A stretch of 64,000 nt of DNA from Tausonia pullulans (Eukaryota > Basidiomycota > Tremellomycetes > Cystofilobasidiales > Mrakiaceae): positions 558,001-622,000 of the forward strand of contig OX637637.1 in NCBI GenBank assembly GCA_951802195.1, written 5' to 3'. Under the pieces are notes generated by a model. That model had not been told where the DNA came from and ran no database searches. It worked only from the letters and a program-made list of their open reading frames with translations. Made by a program: the position numbers and the translations under genes. How positions within the stretch are numbered: position 1 is the first letter of the stretch; every line of letters starts with the position of its first letter. Shown in pieces: positions 1 through 12,472 of the stretch.

Positions 1-1297
1 CCCGCGTCAGATGGGGCGGGTGGGGGTGCGCCTCAAGCTCGGCGATGAGCAGGGAGAGAAGACCGATTGAGGTGTGGTCGGGGGGAATGGAACTGGAGGA
101 CGGTGGGAAGGCGATGAGCAGAAACTTGTGAGAGAGCAGCGTATGTGCAGCACTTACGAATGGCCGCCGAGCGTCTCAACAGTCATCCTAATGTCGCCGT
201 AGCCCTTCTCTGCGGTGCCCGGCGCAGCGATAACGCGACCCATGATGTCCGTGTACCCTCCACCCTCGTCGACGAGGAGCGCAAACTTGCCGTACGTCGC
301 AGAAAGATACGGCGCGAGCTTGCCCGCTCCGTTGGCACCAGACGACTCCTCGTCCATGCCTGAAGCGATGACAATGGTCCGCCGAGGCTGAAAGTTGGTC
401 GAGAGGAGCGATTCGAGGGCCGAGAGGATGCCGATGAGGCCAGACTTGTCGTCGACGGAGCCACGGCCCCAAATGAACTCGCCGTCAACTGAAAGGAAAT
501 CAAAGTTCAGCCCGGAAACAGCACTGGAAAGGCCGAAGGAGAGACTCCTCACAGTGGCCAGAGTACGGCGGGTACTTCCAAGTGTCGATCGTCGACTGCT
601 CGACGGGGACGACGTCCTGGTGGCCGGTGAGGAGGAGACTGGGTGGCAACAGAGATGTCAGCGATGGACTTTCGCGTGCGCTATCAAAGGACTCACGGCT
701 TGAGGGACGGGTCGGATCCCTTGACCTCGTAAACGAGGCCATAAGTGTTAACCTTGGTGAGTGTGACTCGCGGGTCCTGGTCGCCATGCGAGAGAGGAAA
801 CGCGGCCTCAAGATCTGGCGGAAGATGGACGTCAGTGGCCATGGATCGGTCGATGAACCAGGGCTCAACGCACAGTCGTGAAAGGCCTCAAACTTCTTCC
901 ACCTCGGATCCTTTCCGACCGCGTCCATGTTGTCGTAGGACTCGGTCTCGACGCGGACGGCGCCAGAGAGCCAAGAGACCGCTTGGTCATGGAAGTCGTC
1001 GGACTTCCAGAGCCGGTCAAGGCCAGGATAGAGCTTCGATGTGGGCGTCAGTGATGAAGGCTGCTGACAAAGGCGGTCCTTGTTGCCTCCCTTGGAGAAG
1101 GCGCTGGTCGTTGCCGTCGCCGTCGTCGCCACCGAGGTGAGGGAGCCGGAGGAGAGCGAGAAGAGACCGGCAGGGACGAGGACGAGGAGGAGAGCGAGAA
1201 GGGCGGTCTTGCACTTCTTGTTCTGGGGCTTCCGCTGTTCAGTCGCAAGCTTCTCGTTGTAGAGGACGGTGGCGTTGGTAGTGGGAAGGCCCTTCAT
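1..1297 (-). CDS. CPS1: Carboxypeptidase S, M20 family metallopeptidase (C-terminal part beyond window)
   Basis: Vacuolar Gly-X carboxypeptidase of the M20 zinc-peptidase family, releasing C-terminal residues from peptides. The gene starts at the ATG at 1297. Exons read 1297-874, 814-697, 638-553, 488-158 and 92 to beyond base 1, giving 350 visible residues with all phases matching. A hydrophobic stretch at about residues 30-50 fits a signal anchor, as in the yeast enzyme. Metal-binding motifs are visible: HQDVVPVE, then GRGSVDDKSG after the third intron, then the dimerisation-domain motif GGHSSIPPDHTSIG formed across the 157-93 intron. The family is usually about 550-580 aa, so roughly the last 40% lies outside the window. 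It diverges from the histidine kinase gene, sharing 1.7 kb of upstream DNA. Family assignment is firm; substrate preference is inferred from the yeast homologue. Confidence 0.93.
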
Positions 1298-3017
1298 GGC
1301 TGCTAATGATGGAGGAAAGGGAGATGGATGTTGGGGAAAGGCCGGCTCGATCCGGCGGGCTCTTTTTCGCCGCCCTCTCTGGTTAAGCGTTGTCAGCGCG
1401 TACCACGCGAATCTGCTTCGGCGAAGGCCGACTCCTAGGGCCGGCCACCTCCGTTTATTGGATAGTTTGATTGCATGGATAGAGAAATGGCAAGAGAGAT
1501 GCAAACACAGAGATGCTCTCAGACTCGGGCCTCAAGGCGCCACCCGGAAGAGCTGGGCGCTCTAGTCAGGCTTTCGGCGTCCGAGATGAGTTGAAATCGA
1601 CATTCCTTACTAGTTTATCCAATCTTCAACCGGTGACCTAATGATGTGATGCTGTCATTTTACTGGTTGTTTAGCAGCGTATGTTCGGGTATCAGAAGCT
1701 TGCTATCCGTCGCCCGAGGTACATAAGAACAAGTGCCTATCAAAGGGGAGGGAGCGACGAACGAACTGAGTGGATAGAAATGGCCTCATGCCTCGATTCA
1801 GGCACGCCCTTTAGTCGAGGTATGCTCCCAAAAGCCTGGGTCCTCAGCATGGATCACAACGACCATCACACCAGGGTAGAATTTTAGATACAGCAATATA
1901 AACCGGCATGCACGACTATGATAAATTTGAAGATCGCTGCTGACAGTGTCGGTCCACAGTACTGGCCGAACCATGGCGTCCTACACCACGAAATGCTTCC
2001 AACTTTACACTATTGAAATGTTAGTATCTCACGCGCAGGTCGTGCTTCGGGTTGACGCTCGCAGCGGTGTTGCTCTGAGATTGGAGTTTCGATTGAGAGC
2101 GAGGCCCATGGCAGGACTCAGCAGCTTGAAACTTCGGAGGCTTTTACGATGTTGCAAACTCGTAGATTTCCAGTGGCTATGGGCCATCGAGAGAGGGGAC
2201 AGGGGGGGAAAGAGCGGAGTTGCAGGCGAAGAAGGAGGACAAGGAGCGAGGAGGGTGGTCGTCGAGCTCTTACTGATGCTGGCCAGCCCTGATAGAGTTC
2301 GATCGGCACCTCATCCCGGGACCGAACGCGAGCACGTTGCGCGCGCCTGTGCAGGCGCGGTCTGGCGGGCAGCCTAGCGCCTCCTCTCGTCCTTGGACGC
2401 AGATTGACGCGTTAAGGGATCTCGTCCAAGAGCTGAAAGAGACTGCGAGGTGGTCATATGGAGGTGGCGGTGGCGTGAAGCCCCGCTGAGAAAGGCACGG
2501 GCCCGTCGCTGGTGTTGATCCCGTTATTAAGTTCGCGCCTCTCTCCGTTTGCCCTTTCTTTCCAGCTCTTTATCAACTCGGCTGTCTGATCACCAATCTT
2601 GAGAACCATTGCCCTTCGGTCTTTCCCCTGCACTCCCCCCCCCCGACCATCGTCATCACTACGGCAGCAGTCCCGCTCTCGCAGGTCGTTTCGCTGACCC
2701 CAGGAGGCTGAATTTCGCGGGCACGTCACAAACCGCCGTCCTCCTCTCCAACTGGCACGGGATCAGCTTTCGCTCCTCAACCTCCACTCTCCTCTCTCTT
2801 CTCGCTGAGCACGACGCGCATCGTCGCTCACACTGCCTCCTCCCTTTCCTCTCGACTTCCTTCCTCTCGACTTCCTTCATCTCGACTGGCTTTCTCCGAC
2901 TGCTGTCCTCTCGACTGTTCCTCTCGACTGTTCCTCTCGACGGCCGCCTGCTCTGGTCTCCCTCTGAGCTTGTCTCCAGACCTCTCTCCCCTCTTCTGCC
3001 GTCGCGTCGCCCCACCC
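1298..3017. other. Divergent intergenic region, CPS1 / histidine kinase promoters
   Basis: The 1.7 kb between the two divergent start codons holds no gene I can support. The middle (about 1600-2000) is AT-richer than the flanks. The last 400 bases before the kinase ATG are pyrimidine-rich on the plus strand, as is common for leaders in these yeasts, and contain a short tandem repeat listed separately. Confidence 0.5.
2847..2943 (+). repeat. Imperfect tandem CTCTCGACT repeats in the kinase 5' leader
   Basis: The nonamer CTCTCGACT occurs four times, with truncated or one-base-variant copies at about 2879, 2896 and 2934, separated by TTCCT, TGGC or GTTC spacers. It lies 75-170 bases upstream of the histidine kinase ATG, so it is probably in the leader or core promoter. 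It could be simple slippage or a cluster of protein-binding sites; the sequence alone does not decide. Confidence 0.6.
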
Positions 3018-6000
3018 ATGTCGACTCCGGCTTCCTCCTCGCCCCAGGAGCAGAAGAAGAGCAGCAGTAGCACCCCGGTCCAAGTCCCTCGTCCTCTTCC
3101 TCCTCCAGCTTCCTCCTCCCTGAACGCGTCCGCCGCCGACCCCGACCCCAAGCCCACACCCTCGTCTTCGACCACGACCACATCGACGCGGCATCATTCC
3201 CGCTCGCCAGGGCAACCCGTTGGTACCGAGCTTCAGACGCTCATCCGTGCTGCCGGCCACCTCTCGCTTGCGATGTCGCCTGAAACGCCTGTCGTCGCCA
3301 TGGGGGGTAACCCTTTACGGCGGCCGCCCGAGATTGTGCCTCAGTCGACCCAGGGCGTCCGGATGCTGGCCATGGACTTCGGGCTCTCCTCATCCGGCGG
3401 TGGTGCGAAGGGAACGAGCAACAGCAGCAACGCGACCCCGCCGTCGGCTCCCTCGTCGGGAGACCGGTCGCGAACACCATCGGGCGGCGGTCCTCGCCGC
3501 CCATCGTTCCCCAAGTCGACGACCATCAGCCCACCGGAGCCCCTCAACGCCGGCCAGCGGCCCCCGTTCGGGTCGACGCAGTCGCACACGGCCTTGCCGT
3601 CGACGACAGCCGGCGGCGGCGGTCCGCCTGGTCTGCGGGCTCACGTCCGAGCTTCCTCGACTCGACCCGTCACGCCTACCCGGTCAGTCTCGCTTGCGCC
3701 CGGTGCTCTTGCTGCTACTGCTGCTGAGAGCAGCAAGGAGGTCGTCGCTGCCCCGGACTCAGAGTCTGAGCTCTTCCTCCCGAGCCTGCCGTCACCTGTC
3801 GCCTCGGAGCTCGACGTCGAGGATGATGAGGTTGCGGACGAGACGGGGGCCCTCCTAGACGCGAGTCACCTTGACGCTGCTGGATCTTCGTCATCGTCGG
3901 TCGTCCGATCGCCACCGTCGCCAGGAGGCGAACGACGGACGACCGAGGAAGAGATACGGCTCGTCGGCGCTGCCCTACGGTCTCACAGCGATTACGAAAG
4001 CATCCTGCCCTCTCGAGGCCGAAGCCGCAAAGGCTCGTCCTCTTCGATCGGCGACTCTGCGACAGCCTCCAGGTTCATGACGCGTGTGCCAAGCTCGGCC
4101 GAACACTCCCCCTCAAGAGAAGGGTTGTCAAAGACGCCCTCAAGCTCGCTTTCAGGCAACGGCAACGGCAACAACGCGCTCTCGTCCCCTGGCGGGGCGG
4201 CAACGTCCTTCGCGACATCCTTATCGGCGGGCCTTACCGGCGCGCGCGGCAGACCCTCCAGTCTGGGCAAGAACGATACATGGGATTGGATGTCGTTCAT
4301 GGACGCGTACGCACAGGGACGCTGGGATCGTACGTACCGCGCGTGTCATTGTGTTCCATGATTTGTCACGTGATGCTGATCACCTTATGATGGGCGTCTA
4401 CCGCAGCCTTCAAGATCCCCAACCCGCCAGAGACGCCGTTCACTGAGAGCTCGCCGCCGTTGGTCAAGCTTCCCGTCCGACCGGGCTCGACGTCGGCGCC
4501 CTCGTCATCCGCTTCTTCGTCCATCCCGCGTGCCAGCTCGCCCCAGAGCCAGTACTCCCAGCTCGTCGCCAACACGACGTCGACTATTGTTGCCTCCTCA
4601 GATGGCGCCGGAAGTCGAAAGCTGGTAAGCGGTGGTGGAATGACCCGTTCGCCAATGTCGTCTCCGAGCCTTTCTTCAGCTAGCCTCCCTCACCCCCTCC
4701 TCGCTCAGACGCCCGGCGGCTCGTCCTCCGCGCCCTCATCGACGACCGCCACACCCTCCCTGCCTCAGCCCAAGCGGAAACCCTTCATGGGTGCTGCCGA
4801 GTTCGCTACAACTGTCCGGCTCGCGGGTGCCACCTCGTCGAGCATCTCTCCCTTCGCACTTCCCTCCCCGGACTCTGAGCATGTCGACCCTCTGCGAGCC
4901 TGGAGCGGTCAGCCCAAGGAAAGGTCGACGGGCGCAGGGACTGACACCTCAGGGACCTCGGTGTCTGCCCACAGCTTCCACCCTCCCGGCCCGCGCAAGA
5001 CTAAGTCCGGCACCCGCGTCGGCTCGTCCTGGACTGCCAGCGCTGGTGGGCTCGTCGCTGGCTCAATGGCCACCATCGACTCTGGCGGCTTGGCGAGTGG
5101 AGGTAGCGGTCGACTCGAGATGATCCCTGGCACGCCATCGAGCGAGCTGCCTCCACCTGCTCCTGGGTCTACTCCGCCGGATCAGTTGATGGACGAGCCT
5201 GAGAGCATCTCTCCCCGGCAGCCGACTATGAACCTCCCGATGGCGAGCGCCCCGCTTCCGCAGACGACCATCGCGCCCGACGGTACTGCGACCTCGCGTC
5301 GCTCAAGTAGAGGCTCCGAGAGTGGCGATTACTTTGGCGACGCAGGGGCTCAGCGGTGGCGGTCTCGAGTGTCTGGGGGTTCCGGCTCTTGGCATGTAAA
5401 CGATGGCATCAGCCCGGACAGCGTCGACTCTTCCGGCAGCAACAAAACGATCCTCGGTCGTGGATCGAGTTACTCGGGCGCGTTCGATGGCAATTCATCT
5501 ACGATCGGCGGCAACAGTGCTAGCCCCAAAGCGACGGCAGCTCTCGCAAATGCAACGTCGGCGACATCGTCAGGCCAAGCGTCTGTCGTCTCGCCGGCGT
5601 CCGCTTCTGAGCCGGAAGCCGTCGCTATGTTCAAGCAGAACATGTCGCTCCTCCCAGTGACACTCAAGACCGCCTGCTCCCAGAACGACCGCTATCTCGT
5701 AGGCTCAAGTCAGGGTCCTGACTCGGGCAGTCGAGGTTCAACAGAGTCCGCGGCTGCCGAACGGCTTCACGAGGCCGGGCCAGCGTTGCACAAACCGTTG
5801 CAGGACTTCCCTTTTCAACCCGCCTCGCCAGAAGACGCGCGCGAGCTCACCGCGGACCAAATCCAGGCGTTGCTTGACATGCCCTCGGTGCCGACCTATC
5901 CCGGTGCCACTCCTCTCCGGCCCACAGATGGGTTCACCCATACGGGAACCCACACCGCCGCTGATCTCGCTGCCATGACGCCCGAGGAGCGAGCCTTCAA

Positions 6001-9000
6001 GACCCTCGGCTGGCTTCCGGCCCCGAAGCCGCCGAGCGAGCTTGAGCGTCGACGGGCGCTTTACCGGTTCGGGATCCTCAACTCTGGGCAGGACGTCAAT
6101 TTCGATCGCATCGCTCATCTCGCCAAGCTTGTCTTCAACACCAAAATTGTCCTGGTGTCGATGGTCGACCAGGAGATGCAGTATTACAAGAGCGAGAGCG
6201 GCCTCAACTGCACGGCCGGGCCGCGTTTCCCGTCCTTTTGCGCTCATGCTGTCCTCCAGAGGCGCGTTCACTCAAGCGCTCACATCTTTCAGCGTGGTTC
6301 TGACCTCTTTTCTGCTGGTTTCGATCACACAGGTCCGACGAGCCTCTCATCGTCCTCGATACTTTAAAGGACTGGCGATTTAAGCATAACGTGGGCCTGC
6401 CCCTTTTCTCTAACTATCATTACTTCAGTCAATGACCTTGTCCTTTCGCCTCTCGCAGCCCCTCGTTACCGGTGACCCCAAGATCCGCTTTTACGCCGGC
6501 GCGCCCCTCCGCACGAGCGACGGCCACAACATCGGCTCGCTCTGCGTCATCGACGATAAACCCCGGGCCGAGTTCACCCCCAGGCAACGTCATGCGCTCA
6601 AAGAATTTGCGGCCATCGTCATGCGCGAGTTGGAGCTTTGGCGGGACAAGCTCCACTTGAGGCGGAGAGGTAAGATTCAGGACAGTATGGAGAAATTTGT
6701 GAGGCGCTCTTGCTTTCTCAGAAGAAAGGTACTATGTTCGCAACTGACTTCTTTCCCTTCAGACACGTGACTGCGTCGAACTCGACGTCGACCCAGGCTC
6801 GGTCGACGTGGCGATGAACAAAGTTTATCAACAGGCGGTCCAACTGATCCAGAAGACCCTAGACGTCGACGGCGCGTTTGTCCTCGACCTCTCGGGCTTC
6901 GAGCTCGTCCAGACAACCAGTTCAGATGGCTCGACCGTCACCTCGTACCGTGCCGACCCCTGGTCCGGCCAAGGTCCCGCGACGACAACCGGGCAGCAGG
7001 ACGGCGGCAACGGAGCAGATGATGACGAAGATGGCGAGGGCGGCTCGACGCCTGGGCAAGAGAGACCGCCTTTCTTCCTCGAGCGGGCCGACTCATACGG
7101 ACCCATGCCGGCCCTGCCTGTGCTGGGGTCTTCGGAGATGCGGTCTGCGCCGGAGGCGGAGAGAAGCCAGAGCATGTCGGGCGTCGAGCACCACAAGCTC
7201 GCTCAGTGGCTCAAGGACAACCCGGACGGTCGGATCTACGGAAAGGTGCGTTGGGCTGTCGTCGGCGTGGACGGACAGACCAAAGTCATTAAAACTAATG
7301 AATTTGGGGTTTTCCTTGCTTGCTAGACCCTCCCTTCGTGGTTCAAACAGCACTTGCCTCCGGGCGCCCAGTACACGCTCATCACGCCCGTCTTCAACAT
7401 CGATAAGAACCCGTTCGCGCTCAGTTAGTCCCTGCAAAGGATTATGTGAGCGAGGCAAGTCAGTCACTGACGACCTTTTCCTCTCCCTCCTTCAGTCTGC
7501 GCCTATACATGCGACATCTCCAAAGAGTTCCTCGAGGGCTACGAACTCAAGTATCTCCGGGCGATTGGCCTCATTATTCTCTCAGCTGTCCTCAAGCGCC
7601 GGTTGACTCTCGCCGATAAGGCCAAGGCCCAATTCATCAGCAATATTTCTCATGAGGTCAGGCTTCTGTCTGAAGCGCCCAGTCCTTTCCCAGCTGACCT
7701 TCACTCCTTCTCCAGCTCCGAACGCCCCTGCACGGCATCCTCGTCGCAGGCGAGCTCCTCGCCGACACGCCTCTCTCAACCCAGCAGACGTCGTACCTTG
7801 AAACCGTCCAGGCCTGCGGCACCTCGCTCATCGAGACTGTCAACCATGTCCTCGACTTCTCCAAACTTAGCGGGCACAGCGCCCGCGGCAAAGGAGCGGC
7901 CCCGCGGCCAATGGAGCTGCAGGAGGTTGACCTTGTCAAGCTTATCGAGGACACTGTCGAAGGCTGCTGGATCGGCCAGAAGGCGCGCTTTCTCCTCGAG
8001 GGTGACTCGGGCATCGGCTCTGTCTACGCGCCGCCGACGCTTAAGGGTGCGAACGACAAGGGGGAGCATGTCGAGTTCATCATCGACATAGGCTTGAGGG
8101 ACAAGGGGTGGAAGATCCGTTGTGAGAAGGGCGGCATCCGGCGCGTGCTCATGAACCTCATCAGCAACTCGCTCAAGTTTACGAAGGTGAGATCGGTCGC
8201 TTTCTAACAACTAAAGGTCTCATTGCTGAACTTCCTCTCTTCCTTCCACCCCCGCTTTAGGACGGCTACGTCCAAGTCTGCTTGCGCGAGTTGCCGGCTC
8301 CGCCCGGGTCTAAGACGCTTCCCCTCGAGATCTCGATCATTGACACCGGCAAGGGCATCTCGCGAGAGTTCTTGAAGAATCAGCTCTTTCAGCCTTTCAG
8401 CCAGGAGGACTCGCTTCAGGCAGGCACTGGTCTCGGCCTCGCCATCGTCCACTCAATCGTCTCATCCGAGTCGGTCCAGGGCAAGCTCGACGTCTACTCG
8501 TCGGAGGGACTGGGCACGGAGATCAAGGTTACCCTCGACGCCCAGCTCGGCCGGTCGACTTCTTCGTCCGGGTCGCACACTAACAGCGGCCTCCTTGGCA
8601 GTGGGCTCTCTGTCAGCCTCCTTGGCTTCAGCCGCGAGCACCGGGGCGAGGCCCTTGCGCGCGAGGTGCTCGAGAACTACCTCGAGGAATGGGAATTCCG
8701 CGTCAGGGATGACTCGGAGCCTGGCTGGGGCGACATTCTTATCATTCAGTGCGTTTGCGCTATCACTCTTTTCCGTCTCCTTAAGCTCGCCGAGTTGATT
8801 TTTCCTTGCACACCTCAGAGAGGATACTTCCATCATCGACGTTTTCACTTCGCAGCGCAACGTCTCTCGGCCGATTATTCTTCTCGCCAGCACCCGTGGG
8901 GATTCCGCCCAGACCAAGGCCATCAACGCCTACACGGCCGCCGGCGGGCACGCCAACATCCTCTTCAAACCCGCTGGTCCGCTCAAGCTCGAGACGCTCC

Positions 9001-10145
9001 TCAAGGGTTGCGTCGAATCGATGGCGGGCGTTCGCCGACGAGTCTCGGAGGGCTACAGCCGGTCCTCGGGGTCCCGATCGGGCTCCCCGAGGAGGAGTAG
9101 GACACCCTCAGAGCCGGACAGCTCGGTTTATTCACCGTTCGAAGTGACCTCGCCCTCGCGGACATTCGAGTCGGCCTATTTCAACGGGCCGGGCAGTGGC
9201 GGCAGCCTAAGCACCGGCAACGGGTCCATCGCAGCCGCTATTGCGACTACGAGCAACAGCACGATCAACAATGGCCTGCCTCTTGTCGGTCCAGCTGTGC
9301 ATCAGCTCTCGCCATCGCATCTCCTCCAGCGCCGTCGCTCGGAGGAGGAACGCGAGCCTCGGCGCAAGGCCAAGCGGCCGCTCTTGCCACCGAGGAGCAT
9401 CACCTATCAGCCCGACATGACCTCGCCGCTCGCCTTTGACGGCTACTCGACGGTAAATACCCCTGCTGAGTTCTCGCAACTGCCTCAGGTGCCTCAGACC
9501 ATTTCGGAGGACGCGCTCTTCTCCCCGTCACCGAGCTCACCCGGATCGGTCGTGAGTCTCGCTGACGGTGGGAGCGTCCTCAAGGCGGCGTCGGTCGTTC
9601 AGCCGACGGAGGCGGTCGCGCTAGTTGCGTTGGGCGACAAACCGCGGTCGCCGCAAGTGCTCGTCGTGGAGGACAATCCTATCAACCGGCGGGTCCTGGC
9701 GGCCTTCCTGGCCAAGAAGCGGTGGCACTGGCTTGAGGCCGTCAACGGCCGGGATGGCGTCGACGCTTTTGAGCGCCACGAGGAGGGCTTCTTCGACGTC
9801 ATCCTGATGGATCTTTCTATGCCCGTCCTCGACGGCCTCGGAGCAACCAAGGCGATCCGCCAAGTTGAGGCCGGCCGTCGGCAGATGGCCGATCTCTCCA
9901 AGACCGACTTTGAGCCGACGAGCCCGCCTTCCGCATCGTCCTTGTCGGCTAACGGCGCCACCACCACTGTCGCCCCGACCAAGGGCAACGGCTCGAGTCG
10001 CGTCCAGATCCTTGCCCTCACGGGGCTTGCCACCCCGGACGACAAGCGCAACGCATTCGCGGCCGGCGTCGACGGCTACCTAGTCAAACCTGTCTCGCTC
10101 AAGACGCTCGACTCGGTCTTCAAGAAGCTTGGCTTTGGTCTCTAA
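3018..10145 (+). CDS. Hybrid histidine kinase: disordered N-terminus, GAF, HisKA, HATPase, receiver
   Basis: Two-component hybrid sensor kinase of about 2,163 aa. Exons: 3018-4329, 4407-6261, 6333-6390, 6459-6698, 6763-7245, 7327-7423, 7496-7656, 7716-8186, 8261-8748, 8819-10145; all phases close. Residues 1 to about 980 are Ser/Pro/Gly-rich and look disordered. A GAF domain lies at about 985-1125. The H-box SHE is at 1400-1402 with the phospho-acceptor H1401, and the intron cuts directly after it before LRTPLHG. The N-box (MNLISNSLKFT), G1 (DTGKGIS) and G2 (GTGLGLAIV) of the ATPase follow at about 1550-1640. A receiver occupies about 2000-2160 with acceptor D2053 in MDLSMP and the Lys in LVKP. 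Between ATPase and receiver lies a receiver-like stretch lacking the acceptor context. No membrane segment is evident, so it is probably cytosolic. The ligand is unknown. The second intron appears to be GC-AG. Confidence 0.93.
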
Positions 10146-10729
10146 GCGGGGAATCCCCCTCCCTCTCTATCTTTCTTTTTATTTTGAATTCTTTTTTGAT
10201 CGTCCTTCGAAGCGTACTCGTTTCTTGTTCTTCCTTCCTCCTTCCTCTTACTCAGCCTCTCCTCGTCATACACGTTCCCCTTCAAGCGGAGGAGGCACCC
10301 CACCCACATCCGGCTCCGTCCGTCTATTCAACCTCAGCATCGACACTCTGCCTGCCTGCTTGCCCCTCTCTTTTGTTGTTTCTTCTTTCCATCTTCCTTA
10401 TGTCCTTGCCCATACACTCGGTCTTCCTTCCTCCTCTCATTATACACCTTCGTCTTCCTTGTTCCTTCCTCCTGTCCATTCTTCCGTCTCTTTCCTGCTC
10501 GATGTATGTCCCCTGCTATCTCCGACCCTCTCTCTCTCTCTCCGCCTGTGCGAGCTGGGCCTTGTATCAAGCCCTTCTCTCTCCTTTCTCTTTCTCTTTC
10601 TCTTTCTCTTGCGCTGCCACGTACCCAGAAGAAGAAAGGGAAAGAAAAAGCCATCTACTTTTGTTGCACGTCCCTCATCATCCACCCACCCACACTTCCA
10701 ACCCAATCCAGCCGACACGCAGAGCCCAC
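10146..10729. other. Convergent intergenic region, pyrimidine-rich
   Basis: DNA between the kinase stop and the QCR10 stop. The plus strand is strongly CT-rich with short TCTCTC and TTTCTC runs, and is open in several frames only for that reason. It presumably holds both 3' untranslated regions. No gene seen. Confidence 0.5.
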
Positions 10730-11958
10730 TTAGAAGGGCTTGTCCGACGCAGGGGTCTTGTCAATGTAGTAGTCGCCGAGCTGCATACACCGAAACGGGC
10801 CAAGTCAGTCAGGGGTGGGAAGGAAGGGGGGGGGGGAGAGATGCGATGACAACGTACGACGGGGACCTTCTCGAGGATGTCGCGCTGGAGGGAAGAGGGA
10901 GGGCGAGAGACGGCAAGAATGTCAGTGTACTTGTCACTTCTGGGGCAAGAAGGACGAGCGGCGTCATGCCGCCGAGGTTGACAGAAGACGAAAGACGACG
11001 ACGAGAACGAGAACGACGCCTGCCTCCCTGCTCGGAGCAGGTAGGAAGACGCGCGAGGAATTGTCGTCACCCCCCCGGACAGCCCGCCGTCCAGACGGTT
11101 GCCGGCGAAGGCGATTCGACTCAGAGGCCCAATCCCGAACGGATCGAGGCGCATACGGGAGCTGGTCGGGTGGGAGGAAGAGTGCAAGACCGCGAAGGCA
11201 GTGGAAGAGCCAGACGACGCCAGACGACGCCGTCGCGTCCCATCCGTCGGTCTTCGCGTCTGCCTCGATCATGTCGAGGACCGAGGCAGATTGCAGCTCG
11301 TCCAACCAGCAGAGCTGTCCGCCGCAAGAACTCTGGAGGGCGCAGGGCCGAGGGCGAGAGACTTGAGCGATCCAACCAATGCGCGTCGTCCGCCGCTGAC
11401 TTGGCTCGCCCGACACTCTTCCGTCCGCCGTGCTCGCGCTAGCTCGCGCCCTCTCGCTCGACCTCGCTGCTTCCTCCGTCGCCTCTCCATCGCCTCTGGC
11501 CCTCGTCCGCTGACCTCCCCCCCCCCTGGGTGTCCTCTCCCTCTTCCTCGCAGACGAAACGAAAGAAGCAGCTGCGAGCGTGAGAGGCGGGCACTAACGC
11601 GGAAACGGGGGATCGACTGTCCGAAGAGGAGGATGCCCGCGCCGGCAACACCTCCCCAGCCGGCGAGGGTGGCGGTCCACTTGGAGGCGTTCCTGAGAGA
11701 GAGAGCTCATGAGCATCGGGATGAGGGGAGAGGGGGGTGGGAGCGGACACTCACTCCATGCTGTCAAGCGCAAGCGGGAGCGAGAGCGAGGGCCAGGGCG
11801 AATCAGCAGGGGAGGAAAGAACGGGTGGGAGCGAGGAATGAGCCCTTCGGCTGCGTCGAGAGCGCAGGCTTCAAGGGAGACACGCACGTCCAGGGGCCAG
11901 TGGGGGACGGCTCGAACTGGACGCGCTTGGTAGCACGGAGGACACGGGAGACGAGCAT
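10730..11958 (-). CDS. QCR10: Ubiquinol-cytochrome c reductase subunit 10 (complex III)
   Basis: Small membrane subunit of respiratory complex III, inner mitochondrial membrane, 82 aa (yeast Qcr10 is 77 aa). Exons: 11958-11888, 11760-11755, 11692-11599, 10884-10858, 10780-10730. The phases close exactly. The second exon is only 6 nt and completes Thr-Met-Glu between GPW and NASKW. A single hydrophobic helix follows (GWGGVAGAGILLFG). The tail IPRFRRDILEKVPVLG aligns residue for residue in spacing with the yeast tail WPKFQDTLYKKIPLLG, which is the basis for the name. The third intron, about 714 nt, is roughly ten times the usual length here. It is divergent from the epimerase gene (515 bp apart). 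The gene was not visible as a single reading frame and was recovered only by splicing. Confidence 0.88.
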
Positions 11959-12472
11959 TGCGAAGAGGGAGGGCAGGGGGAGGGCTGGTGGTTGAGGAGA
12001 CGACGGGGGGCGGCAGGACGACAAGAGAGACGAGAGAGCGGCCCAGGGGGGCGCGACCGTGGGAATTGCGACAACCATCTCGAGAGATGCGTACCCATGT
12101 GCCACAGCGCATCGCAGCAGGGAAGACAAGGCTTGTTGCTCGCAAGAAGCTGTTGAGAGCAAGCTGTCATATGAGTGGCTGCTTGGTTGGATCTTTGTCT
12201 GATGAACCAGCGCGCGCGCCATGTTGTCCCCTGGTCTTTGCGCCACTGCCAGAGTAGCTAGCCCCTTGTCGTCATCTCCGGGAAAACTCACCTTTCTCCT
12301 GATTTCCCAGCGCATCTTGGCTTGCAAAACAATCGCGTTCGCCACAAGCAGTCGAAAGGCCTGCGTTCGCGGATCGCGGCGGGCCGCCGCCGTCCGGCGG
12401 CCCAGCCGGAAAGAGATCACGTCTTGCCTCAGTTCTCTTTTGTCCTCCAAACCAGTACCCATTCTCCCAATC

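Noticed and set aside
1600-2000. Possible tRNA genes in AT-richer intergenic stretches (also checked 29-31 kb, 35.5-38 kb and 46-48 kb)
   Set aside because: No segment showed a convincing GTTCRANNC T-loop with matching acceptor and anticodon stems by eye. A tRNAscan search would settle it.
10129-11442. A long plus-strand open frame (over 430 codons) downstream of the histidine kinase
   Set aside because: It overlaps the kinase stop, is made of CT-rich low-complexity sequence, and its second half is antisense to the QCR10 intron. No domain-like content.
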